A DNA stretch of 46,754 nt from Alphaproteobacteria bacterium (lineage in GTDB: Bacteria > Pseudomonadota > Alphaproteobacteria > Rhizobiales > Beijerinckiaceae), in assembly GCA_021325385.1 (NCBI GenBank), contig JAJPHH010000118.1:1-46754 (forward strand). The letters run 5' to 3'. A program made the translations under genes and the position numbers. This document shows positions 17,901-25,616 of the stretch, one piece after another. The notes below the pieces were generated by a model. The model was given only the letters and a program-made list of their open reading frames with translations. It was not told the DNA's origin and searched no databases. Numbering within the stretch: the first letter of the stretch is position 1; each line of letters begins with the position of its first letter.

Positions 17901-18948
17901 AGACGAGCGCGTCAATCGCCGCCGCCCAAGCGGCGAAACTCGCCGCCTGGCGAGAGGTTTTCGCGATTCGGAACCGGAGAGCCTTCCGCTTTACGAGGCG
18001 ATCTACCGCATCCTTCGCCAGCACATCGCCGCGGGCGCCTTGCCGCTGGGGCTCGTGATTGGCGAGGCCGCCGTGGCGCGCGCTTTCCAATCGGGCCGCA
18101 TCCCGGCTGGGGCCGCGCTGCGCCGCCTGAAGCAAGAAGGCCTGCTTCGCGACTATGGCGGGCGGGGGCTGATGATCGCCGGCGACGGCGCGAAGCCGCT
18201 TCGTCTCGATCTCGTCGAGGCAGGCCTGACTTTACCGGAATCCGTCGCGCTCAACGCGAAAGCGCGCAACCGTCGCATCAAAATCTACCCGGAAGTCGAG
18301 CATACGGTCGCCTATCATCTGTCCTATGGCCGGTTTCTGCTCAACGAGAGCCTGCTCGCCGAGCATTATGGCGTCAGCCGGACGGTGGCGCACGAAATCG
18401 TCGCTCAGCTCGATCGTGTCGGCCTCGTCGCGCAGGACCGCAATCGGCGCTGGTACGTCGGGCCGTTGACGGCGAACCTGATGCGCGAGCATTTCGAATT
18501 GCGCTGGCTGCTCGAACCCGTGGCGCTTGATCAGGCCTTTCCGCATTTGGAGCGCGCCGACCTTCAGGAGAAGGAGGCGCGAGTCAGGAATCTTCAGAAG
18601 GGTCAGCGGACGCCGGCGAAATTGGAGCGCCTCGAGCGCGATCTCCATATCGATACGGTCCTGCGCTGCACGAATTCGCGCTTGAGCGAGGCGATCAGAC
18701 GGAGCCAATTGCCGCTGCTCGCCACGCACGACATTTTTCAACGCCATCATGACGCGGCCGAGGTCGAGACGATGTTGGCCGAGCATCTTGCGGTCTTTCG
18801 CCATCTCGTCGCCGGCGCGCCGGAAAAGGCGCGCGCGGCGCTCCATCGTCATTTGAAGCGGTCGGTCGAGCCGAATGTCCGTCGTCTCGGCGGGCTCGGG
18901 CCGCTGCCCGAATCGCGCCGTGTCCCCTATTTGGTCGCCGCCGATTAG
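17875..18948 (+). CDS. GntR/FCD-type regulator with two winged-helix domains
   Basis: 357 residues, long for this family (usually ~230-250). Residues about 37-102 are a GntR winged helix (PLYEAIYRILRQHIAAGALPLG ... LRRLKQEGLL). A second DNA-binding-like unit occupies about 137-196 (HTVAYHLSYGRFLLNESLLAEHYGVSRTVAHEIVAQLDRVGLV). Residues about 203-345 are the all-helical FCD effector domain with conserved Asp and His residues (HIDTV, HHD, HLAVFRHL) that may hold a metal and acid ligand. It overlaps the dehydratase by 26 bases and so is co-expressed with its likely targets, giving feedback on this sugar operon. Confidence 0.82.
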   Translation: MLSTKPIAKDERVNRRRPSGETRRLARGFRDSEPESLPLYEAIYRILRQHIAAGALPLGLVIGEAAVARAFQSGRIPAGAALRRLKQEGLLRDYGGRGLMIAGDGAKPLRLDLVEAGLTLPESVALNAKARNRRIKIYPEVEHTVAYHLSYGRFLLNESLLAEHYGVSRTVAHEIVAQLDRVGLVAQDRNRRWYVGPLTANLMREHFELRWLLEPVALDQAFPHLERADLQEKEARVRNLQKGQRTPAKLERLERDLHIDTVLRCTNSRLSEAIRRSQLPLLATHDIFQRHHDAAEVETMLAEHLAVFRHLVAGAPEKARAALHRHLKRSVEPNVRRLGGLGPLPESRRVPYLVAAD

Positions 18949-18963
18949 TCAGGGAGACGTCCG

Positions 18964-19293
18964 ATGCGGCGTATGGGCCTGTGCAACCGGCTGCGTCCGG
19001 AAAAGGTCGCCGAATACAGAGCGCTCCACGCCCAAGCCTGGCCTGGCGTGCTGGCGACGATCACGGCGTGCAACATCCGGAACTTCTCCATCTTCCTGCG
19101 CGAGCCTGAGAACCTGCTCTTCGCCTATTGGGAGTATCACGGCGAAGATTTCGCCGCGGATATGCGCAAGATGGCCGCGGACCCGACCACTCGGCGCTGG
19201 TGGGCGCTGACGGATCCTTGCCAGCAGCCCTACGAGAGCCGCGCCGCCGGCGAGAATTGGGCGATGATGGAGGAGGTTTTCTTTCATCCCTAA
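18964..19293 (+). CDS. rhaM: L-rhamnose mutarotase-like protein (RhaM / DUF718)
   Basis: 109 residues, the usual size, with GGGAG before the ATG at 18964. The fold is a ferredoxin-like barrel; conserved features are MGLCNRLRPEKVAEYRALHAQAWPGVL (active-site His22), NFSIFLREPENLLFAYWEY and the C-terminal MMEEVFFHP. RhaM interconverts alpha and beta anomers of L-rhamnose or L-fucose-type sugars. As last gene of the sugar operon it hints that the transported sugar is a 6-deoxy-L-sugar or close relative. Confidence 0.87.
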   Translation: MRRMGLCNRLRPEKVAEYRALHAQAWPGVLATITACNIRNFSIFLREPENLLFAYWEYHGEDFAADMRKMAADPTTRRWWALTDPCQQPYESRAAGENWAMMEEVFFHP

Positions 19294-19559
19294 CGGGCTG
19301 CCATCGCGGCTTCGATGTGCGCCGAAGGCCGCGTAGCCGACAGGGGTCCACGGGGCCGCGCGCCACGAGGCCGCGAAAAGGGAATTGCGGCCGCCGCGGC
19401 GGCGCGCTCAAGCTGTTCGTCGACGCTTTTTCAGTCGGCGATAGGCAGGTCGCGACTGTCGATCTGCACGGTCGCTTCGTCAGGATGACCGCGCTACTGA
19501 CCCCTTCCCGCCGCGCGAGCGGCGAGAGGCTGATTCTTTGCGCGCCAGCGGGTTACAGC

Positions 19560-20015
19560 TTAAGCCCGATCCGGCTGAAACGCGCGATTTGGTTCGACGC
19601 CGCCTTCGCGCGCGGTCCGCGCGTCGTGGTCGCTGTCAGACCGCCTCGCCGGCGGAAGCTGGAGCACTCTCGCGTATTGACCAGGCCGAAGCGAGGTCAG
19701 CATCACGATTTCGCCGTCCGGAAACTCCAAGGCGTCGTGATGGACGTTGGGCCGGTGCATGTTAACCTGCCGGAACTGCGCCACGCGCCCTCTCGATTTC
19801 CGGCGCCAAATCGCACGCAGGAAGGAAAAGTCATAGGCCGTCAGCACGTCGTTGTCGAAAGCCAGCTCGGTTCCGGGCTGCAGGCAAATTGCGACATGGG
19901 GCGAGCCGACGGCGCAGAATCCGCGCGTGGACGTCGCGCCGAATCTCGTCGTCAATAACCGATCGCCAATTTGCGCCGGCCTCGATGCGACGTGATGAAG
20001 ACTGTAGTCGCACAT
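19560..20015 (-). CDS. Conserved hypothetical protein of Rhizobiales type
   Basis: 151 residues with GGAGG 8-12 bases before the ATG at 20015. The N-terminus MCDYSLHHVASRPAQIGDRL, then TRGFCAVGSPHVAICLQPGTELAFD, recalls a conserved family of small proteins of unknown role in Rhizobiales; HHDALEFPDG and ARVLQLP are further conserved-looking segments. No signal peptide or helices. The last ~25 residues are Arg/Asp-rich and less typical, so the C-terminus may have drifted. It faces the rhaM gene (convergent). Confidence 0.72.
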   Translation of the reverse strand: MCDYSLHHVASRPAQIGDRLLTTRFGATSTRGFCAVGSPHVAICLQPGTELAFDNDVLTAYDFSFLRAIWRRKSRGRVAQFRQVNMHRPNVHHDALEFPDGEIVMLTSLRPGQYARVLQLPPARRSDSDHDARTAREGGVEPNRAFQPDRA

Positions 20016-20758
20016 TGCTCAAACCTCCAATCGCTTAGGACGGACCGCTGGGCGATTCATCCACTAGACGAACTCGATCCCAACGCGCAGGAACTCCGAA
20101 AGTTTGTCGTCCGGCGCAATTAAATTGCCGTCCAGCGCAATCGGGCGCGAGCTCCGCAGCGGCGGGTCGCGGGCCAATCGATCGCTCTCTATTCCGCCTT
20201 CGATCAGAGGCGGTCGGCGCGCGCCGGACAAGGCGAATACGCGCTGATTCCAAAGCGTTCCGGCAGCCGCTCGAGCGAGAGCCTATGCGCCGCCCCGGCC
20301 CCGACAGCGGCGACCAGCGGAGCCCTGGCCTGAGAGGGACAGGTCCAGGTCGTCCGCCAAACAATCCGCCTCGAACGATGTCGACGCGCATCAGGCGAGC
20401 GCGACCATTTCATCCCAGGGCGCCCCGCTCGCGGCCGCAACGTGGAGCGATGGCGAGGGCCGGCGGCCTCGCCGCGCCTCTGCCGGTTCGGTTCGGGGGC
20501 CGCGCGTCCGGCAGCGGACGGGCGCCGCCGGCGGCCGCGGCCTCACACCTGGCTCTGCTTGATATCGAACGAAAAAGCCGGTTAGACCTCAAAGTGCGGA
20601 CGCGCAAAGATTTTGCGCCGACGATTCAGCGCCTTACGATCGCCTTAATGGGTCGACCGAGGTAGAGACGGGAGCGCCGGCGGGTTCGGCGAGCCGGCTC
20701 CCGCGCCGCTGCCCCGGAAGCGATCGATGCGCCGCCGACCGTCGACTTGGAGACTCGT
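20016..20758. other. 740-base gap without a convincing gene
   Basis: Several open frames cross this stretch on both strands, but they are Arg/Pro/Ala-rich, lack ribosome sites and show no family features. A 12-base direct repeat GTCCRGCGCAAT occurs at 20109-20120 and 20130-20141 (21-base period), about 95-125 bases upstream of the leftward gene at 20015. Short AT-rich patches lie at 20115-20127 and 20560-20610. It may be decayed DNA. Confidence 0.4.
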
Positions 20759-21529
20759 TTGAGCGAGCCCGAACAGTTCTCGCCCGTTACGTACGACCTC
20801 AGCGAGGCCGCGCTGAAGGAGCTTTATCGCGATCTTGACGCGGACCGCGCCGAGAATGTGACGAAACTGATCGACGAAGCCGAGGAGTTGATCGAATCGA
20901 GCCTGCAAAAAAAGCCCGACCGGTCAAAGAACCCGCCGCCCGATAAGCCCGCTGGCGAAAGGCCCGTCGCGCTTGACGGCCCAAAGGTCGAGCCTGCGCC
21001 GACCCTCGATTCCAAACCTGCTCGCCAGCAGAAGACCCGCGACAGGGATCCGTCGCGGTCGAAGATGGGATGGAAGATCGCCGCCGCTCTCGTCGCGCTT
21101 GCTTTGCTCGCCGTGGCCGCCGGCGTGATTCGCCATTGGCCGGCTCCGACGCCGCGGGTCGCGCGCGCGGCGCAGCCCGCGCCAGCGGTTACGGGATTCC
21201 TGCACGTCGCCGATTTGGCGGCGGGCCGTAAGATCAATCCGGGCGAGGTCTACGCGGTCGATATTCCCGCCGACACGGCGCATCTCGAAGTTGTTTCGGG
21301 CGCGGTCGCGCTCGTCGCCAGGAACGGCGCGACCCTACGCTCTTGCTCGAATGAGTCCTTTGTCGTGGAGATCAAGCACGGGTCGCCCGGTTCGGCCGGT
21401 CCCCTGGTCTCTTCCTGCGGCAAAGAACCGGCGGTCGTCCGCGCCGCCATCCCTCCGCCGCCGCTGCCCGCGCCGGTTCCGACGGTATCGGTCTCTCCGT
21501 CCGCCGCCGAACGGCCAAGCGGCGATTGA
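20759..21529 (+). CDS. Hypothetical single-pass membrane protein
   Basis: 256 residues if started at the TTG 20759, which has GGAG 6 bases before it; TTG 20747 is the other option and there is no ATG or GTG before the upstream stop at 20663. Residues about 1-45 form an acidic helical region (EAALKELYRDLDADRAENVTKLIDEAEELIESS), followed by a charged Pro/Lys-rich linker, one membrane helix near 105-125 (WKIAAALVALALLAVAAGVI), then a ~100-residue outer domain with two cysteines (TLRSCSNES, SSCGKEP) and a Pro-rich tail. Type II topology is likely. Family not recognised. Confidence 0.55.
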   Translation: MSEPEQFSPVTYDLSEAALKELYRDLDADRAENVTKLIDEAEELIESSLQKKPDRSKNPPPDKPAGERPVALDGPKVEPAPTLDSKPARQQKTRDRDPSRSKMGWKIAAALVALALLAVAAGVIRHWPAPTPRVARAAQPAPAVTGFLHVADLAAGRKINPGEVYAVDIPADTAHLEVVSGAVALVARNGATLRSCSNESFVVEIKHGSPGSAGPLVSSCGKEPAVVRAAIPPPPLPAPVPTVSVSPSAAERPSGD

Positions 21530-21752
21530 AGTCGAGCACAGCGATTAGCACTTTTCGCGGCTCGGACTCGGCTTCCGTTTGCGGCGGCGACAGGATCGGC
21601 TCGCGGCGGAAAGCCGGCCAAAGCTCGTCCGGAACACGGCGAAGCTCGGGCAAGATTCGCTGCGGGTCGCCGGCCGTCGCGGGAACCAACAGCCGGCGGT
21701 CGGCGTTGTTTGGGGCTTTTGTGGAATTAGAGGTTGGCGGGAGGCGCTCCGC

Positions 21753-21992
21753 ATGTCCGATCCCAATATGTTCAACGCCCGCGAGGAGCCTGTGCTCAGT
21801 CAAGCGTTTGCGACCGCTTGGCGCGCCGTAACGGCGCAACATCCGCAGCTGGGAACGTCGATCGCGCTGCAATCTCGGATCGCGGCGGCGCTTCTAGCCG
21901 CTGCTGCTCGGGGAATTGCCGATCCCGCGCTCATGGCCAAAGCGGCGATCGAGCGGTGTTCGTCGCCCCCGCGCAGCGCGCAATTCAGCTAA
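21753..21992 (+). CDS. Small hypothetical protein
   Basis: 79 residues from the ATG at 21753, which has GGGAGG 8 bases upstream; the longer frame is not supported. The protein is helical (LSQAFATAWRAVTAQHPQ, IALQSRIAAALLAAAARGIADPALMAKAAIE), resembling a group of short Rhizobiales proteins with a repeated A-x-x-AW pattern and no known function. A terminator hairpin follows the stop by 6 bases. Confidence 0.6.
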   Translation: MSDPNMFNAREEPVLSQAFATAWRAVTAQHPQLGTSIALQSRIAAALLAAAARGIADPALMAKAAIERCSSPPRSAQFS

Positions 21993-21998
21993 ACGGAC

Positions 21999-22021
21999 CG
22001 GCGCTGACGAAGCGCCGTTTC
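21999..22021 (+). terminator. Terminator after the small hypothetical gene
   Basis: CGGCGCT (21999-22005) pairs with AGCGCCG (22011-22017) around GACGA and is followed by TTTCT. Confidence 0.65.
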
Positions 22022-22031
22022 TGTGAGGGGC

Positions 22032-22256
22032 CTAACTCACTCTGAGTTGATAGGTTTCGCCGATGGTGCTGATGAGCGACCAGCCGGTGACTTCGAGATC
22101 GTCCCGATAAAATTCGAATTTTCTTCCGCCGAATTTTGAATCGGAGTCAGACGCGTTGAGCGCCGCCAACGCGGCCTCCGGATTGAGGAAATCTCCGACG
22201 ATTTCCCTCGCGGGCGGATCGGCTTCTTGGTCGTAGATCAGCTTGTAGGTCGCCAT
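22032..22256 (-). CDS. Small hypothetical protein
   Basis: 74 residues from the ATG at 22256 (MATYKLIYDQEADPPAREIV). A start at 22319 would add 21 residues, but has no ribosome site; the chosen start has only a weak GAGAG. The sequence looks like a compact alpha/beta domain with FGGRKFEFYRDDLEVTGW. No relatives recognised. It converges with the gene ending at 21992. Confidence 0.5.
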   Translation of the reverse strand: MATYKLIYDQEADPPAREIVGDFLNPEAALAALNASDSDSKFGGRKFEFYRDDLEVTGWSLISTIGETYQLRVS

Positions 22257-22440
22257 CGGGCTGCTCTCACGGGGGCAGTTCGAGGAAATGACGCGCACCT
22301 TGCAGGTATCGACCGACATAGGTCCGCTTACGACGCGGATTACTGAAGCATAGAGTCGGTGAACAGCCGATGAACCGCCCGCGTTTCGGCGAAGTGGCCA
22401 GCTTTTTGAAGCGGCGCGCCGAGTTCGAAGAGGATTGTCG

Positions 22441-23541
22441 TCACGTCAGAAGGATTCGCTTCTCCTCGTGCGCGGAGCGGATCGCGGCCTGGCACAGCCG
22501 GATAGAGGCGAGATTGCCGCGCGCCGAATTGAGCGGCTCGCGATCCTCTTCGATCGCGCAGAGCAATTCGCCCATCGCCCCGGCGAAGCCGTCGTTGAAC
22601 CAAGTCCCCGTCAGGAGCGGGCGCGCAATCCCGGCCGCGGTGGCGAGGACGACCGATTGTTCGCCGAGATTGGGGCCGGCGCTGGAGACCGAACCCGCCG
22701 AGCCGACGACAATCGTGGCGTCGAGAGCGCCGAATTTCGTGTCGCCGTCGAAAACCAGCGAAGCCTGTCCGCCGGGGAAGGCGACGAGCGCCTCGGCCAG
22801 GAGCGGCGGCCGCGCCGTCTGGCCGCTCGCATAGGCGCGCGTCGCAATGACGCTGGTCGCCCTTTCGCCGATCACGCTGACCAGAAAGTCGAACCAGTGA
22901 ATGCCGAAATCCCACAGGATGACGTCATCAATCAGGTCGAACGGCGTGCCGGCGATCCAGCCATGGCTCCAATGGATGGCGACATGCGCGCCGATGACGT
23001 CGCCGATCAAGCCGGCCCGGACCGCTTCGCGCATATAGGCGAGATGCGGCGCCCAGCGGCCGTTCTGATTGACCGCGAGCTTAACGCCCTTCCGCTCGGC
23101 CTCCTCGGCCAGCGCCGCCCCGACCGAGACATCGACGACGAACGGCTTTTGCGACAAGACGTGTTTGCCCGCGGCGATGGCGCGGCGCATCAATTCGATG
23201 CGAGGCTCGGGATGCGTCGTGATGTCGAGCGCCTTGATCGTTGGATCGCGCAACAAACGTTCGACGTCGTCGGTGGCGAGAGCGTCCGGAAAATAGGCGT
23301 CGCGCCGCGCTTTGGCGCGCCTAACGTCGCGCGATGCGATCGCGACGACGTTCAATCCGTATTTGCGATAGGCGTCGAGATGAGCGGCGCTGATGCCGCC
23401 GGCGCCGACAAGGCCGACGCCGACCGTACGATCTTTGGGCATGGGGGGCCGGTAGGGCAGGTCAGGCGCGGCGATTTCGGCGGCCTTCTTGCCGACCAGC
23501 GCGTAGTCCCGCTCGGCGGGATCGGGAAGCGTTTCGCTCAT
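22441..23541 (-). CDS. Gfo/Idh/MocA family oxidoreductase (A)
   Basis: 366 residues. The nucleotide-binding motif is GLVGAGGISAAHLDAY (GxGxxG type, near residues 43-60), and the cofactor-side lysine lies in LSQKPF where most family members have EKP. Residues ~170-330 form the beta-sheet substrate domain with DDVILWDFGIHWFDFL carrying the catalytic Asp-x-x-x-His pair. NAD(P)-dependent oxidation of a sugar, inositol or keto-sugar is expected. The first ~35 residues are an extra N-terminal extension (DPAERDYALVGKK). Last gene of the leftward operon, coupled to oxidoreductase B by an ATGA overlap. Confidence 0.88.
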   Translation of the reverse strand: MSETLPDPAERDYALVGKKAAEIAAPDLPYRPPMPKDRTVGVGLVGAGGISAAHLDAYRKYGLNVVAIASRDVRRAKARRDAYFPDALATDDVERLLRDPTIKALDITTHPEPRIELMRRAIAAGKHVLSQKPFVVDVSVGAALAEEAERKGVKLAVNQNGRWAPHLAYMREAVRAGLIGDVIGAHVAIHWSHGWIAGTPFDLIDDVILWDFGIHWFDFLVSVIGERATSVIATRAYASGQTARPPLLAEALVAFPGGQASLVFDGDTKFGALDATIVVGSAGSVSSAGPNLGEQSVVLATAAGIARPLLTGTWFNDGFAGAMGELLCAIEEDREPLNSARGNLASIRLCQAAIRSAHEEKRILLT

Positions 23542-24614
23542 GGCAAGAGCGGCAAGGTTCGGCGCTCTTGGGCGGATAACGCGGCTGTGTCGACGATCCG
23601 CTGAGCCGTGCGGCACAAGGCCGGGTCGAGCGGGCCTTCGAACGGCTTTCCGGTCTCCTTGCAGTAAAGCACATATTCGATCGGCCCGCGGAAAGGGGCT
23701 TCGAGCGCATCCGCAGGAAGGTAATGGATCTCCTTCCGGGCGCGGGTCTGGACGCCGATATGCGGCTCGTAATCGTAGCTCGAAATCGTGCCGTCTGTTC
23801 CGACGATGACGAAGCCGCATTTCGGCTGCGGCTGGAGGGTCCAGGGGTCGGTAAACGTGCCCCATCGCGTCTCCATTTTCGAAAGGCCGGTCGCATATCT
23901 GCAAATGGTGATCGAATGCTCGTCGACTTCCAACCCTGGGGGTTGATCGACGACGGACGTCACTTCGATCGGCGCTTCGCCGTTCATGTACCAAGTGCCG
24001 AGCGTCGCGCCGTAGCCGAGATAGTCGAGCAAGCTGCCGCCGCCGAACGCCTTTTTGTACCACCAGGACGATGGTTTCTTGCTCTGCACCTCTTCCTCGC
24101 TTACCTCGACCTTGTCGGCGAGATGATATAGCGGCCCGCGATTGCCGTCGTAGAAATGGACCTCGATCGCCTTGCCGATCGCGCCCTCGTCGATCAGCCG
24201 CTTGGCGGCGACATGCGGCGGATACCAGCGCAGCGGCCAATTGATCGCCAGGCGCACGCCGGCTTTCTTGACGGCGGCGAGAATCCGGTCGGCGTCCGCA
24301 AGCGAGGCGGCGAAGGGTTTCTCGATCAGCATGTCGACGCCGAGCGTCGCGACAATTTCGGCGACTTCGGCGTGGCGCGCCGTCGCAGGGCAAAGGACGG
24401 CGAGATCGGGCTTGGTCGCCTCGATGCAGGCGCGGATATCGGTGAAGACACGATCGGGACTGATCGCGAAGCTTGCGACGGCGGCCGCCATGCGTTCGGG
24501 CTGGGGATCGCAGATTCCGGCGATTTCGGCGTTCGGATGCTCATGGACCTGGCGAAGAAGATCGCCCATATGCATGTGTTCGAAGCTGATGCCGACGACG
24601 CGCCACGTCCTCAT
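23538..24614 (-). CDS. Gfo/Idh/MocA family oxidoreductase (B), atypical nucleotide loop
   Basis: 358 residues from the ATG at 24614, which has GGGAGAGAGG upstream. The C-terminal half and LIEKPF (EKP lysine) mark it as Gfo/Idh/MocA, but the N-terminal loop reads VVGISFEHMHMGDLL instead of the usual GxGxxG. GGGSLLDYLGYGATL supplies the substrate-domain Asp. It is long enough to be complete. With A it may form a mixed pair or act on sequential steps; that is inference. It starts 45 bases after the RpiR gene stop. Confidence 0.85.
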   Translation of the reverse strand: MRTWRVVGISFEHMHMGDLLRQVHEHPNAEIAGICDPQPERMAAAVASFAISPDRVFTDIRACIEATKPDLAVLCPATARHAEVAEIVATLGVDMLIEKPFAASLADADRILAAVKKAGVRLAINWPLRWYPPHVAAKRLIDEGAIGKAIEVHFYDGNRGPLYHLADKVEVSEEEVQSKKPSSWWYKKAFGGGSLLDYLGYGATLGTWYMNGEAPIEVTSVVDQPPGLEVDEHSITICRYATGLSKMETRWGTFTDPWTLQPQPKCGFVIVGTDGTISSYDYEPHIGVQTRARKEIHYLPADALEAPFRGPIEYVLYCKETGKPFEGPLDPALCRTAQRIVDTAALSAQERRTLPLLP

Positions 24615-24658
24615 TGCGCCTCTCTCCCTTATTCGCACCCGCGCCGAATCCGCAAATC

Positions 24659-25600
24659 TTAAGCGGCGGCTCGGCTTTTCTGTCCGTTTTCCTTTTTACG
24701 CGATCTGCCGCCTGACGCGGCTTTGCCGCGACGAGCGTCGGCGGATTCGCCGCCGCGCAATTGAGCGATTCTCAGCACCAGCGCCATCGCAACGGACAAG
24801 GTGGCGGCCAGCGTCTTGAAACCCGAAAAGTCCTCTTCCACGACTTCGATATAGGCCTTCGACAACGGAACCAGCGGGCTGAACGCGCTGTCGGTGATCG
24901 AGACCACCGGCACGCCGCGCTCGGACGCCGAGGCGGCGAGCTCCGGCGTGATCGAATTATAAGGCGTGAAGCTGATCGCCAAAACGGCGTCGACTTCCGT
25001 CGCGCAGCGCAAATGCTCGAACGCGGCGGCGCCGACATTGTCGACCGCGATGTTGCGGACGCCGAGTTTCGATAGAGCGAGCGAAACGTAACTCGATACG
25101 GTGAAAGCGCGCTTCGAGCCGATAACGTAGATGATCGCCGCTTGGGCCAAAGCTGCGGCGATCGCCTCGAAGCCGGCTATATCGAGCCTGTCGCGGACGT
25201 TCGACAATGATGCGGCGGACGATCTGACGAAGCCGTCGACGAGCCGCGCTGCTTCGCCGCCGCTCTCGCCGTCCTCCACGCCCTTGGCGCGCCAACCGCC
25301 GCTGAGGTACGATTTGAAGACTTCCTGCAAGTCGGAAAAACCGGAATAGCCGAAAGTCTGGGCGAAGCGCACCAGAGTCGAAGGCTGGACGCCGGCTTGC
25401 TGCGCGACCTGGGTGACGTTGCCCAGCGCGACCACGGTCGGATGCTGCCACAAATAAATCGCGACCTGGCGCAGTTTCGTCGGCAGCCGCATTGTCCCGG
25501 AGGAGAGCACGGCGCGCAGCTCTTCGTAGCTTTCCGGCCGCGAATAGCCGAGCGCGGCGCGATCGCGTTTCTTGTCGAGAGTCGGGGCGATCTCGGCCAT
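24659..25600 (-). CDS. RpiR-family transcriptional regulator (HTH + SIS)
   Basis: 313 residues from the ATG at 25600, with GAAGGAGG 10 bases upstream; an ATG at 25624 overlaps the preceding gene and is less likely. The N-terminal RpiR helix-turn-helix spans about residues 35-100 (VTQVAQQAGVQPSTLVRFAQTFGYSGFSDLQ). The SIS sugar-phosphate-binding domain covers about 130-275 (IYVIGSKRAFTVSSYV, AVLAISFTPYNSITPEL, SITDSAFSPLVP). A basic tail follows. It sits inside the leftward operon and probably controls both divergent operons through the operators at 27930-28107. Confidence 0.9.
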   Translation of the reverse strand: MAEIAPTLDKKRDRAALGYSRPESYEELRAVLSSGTMRLPTKLRQVAIYLWQHPTVVALGNVTQVAQQAGVQPSTLVRFAQTFGYSGFSDLQEVFKSYLSGGWRAKGVEDGESGGEAARLVDGFVRSSAASLSNVRDRLDIAGFEAIAAALAQAAIIYVIGSKRAFTVSSYVSLALSKLGVRNIAVDNVGAAAFEHLRCATEVDAVLAISFTPYNSITPELAASASERGVPVVSITDSAFSPLVPLSKAYIEVVEEDFSGFKTLAATLSVAMALVLRIAQLRGGESADARRGKAASGGRSRKKENGQKSRAAA

Positions 25601-25616
25601 GGGCGGGCCGCCTCCT

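Noticed and set aside
20035..20665. Open frames in the 740-base gap on both strands
   Set aside because: Arg/Pro/Gly-rich, mutually overlapping, no ribosome sites and no recognisable segments.
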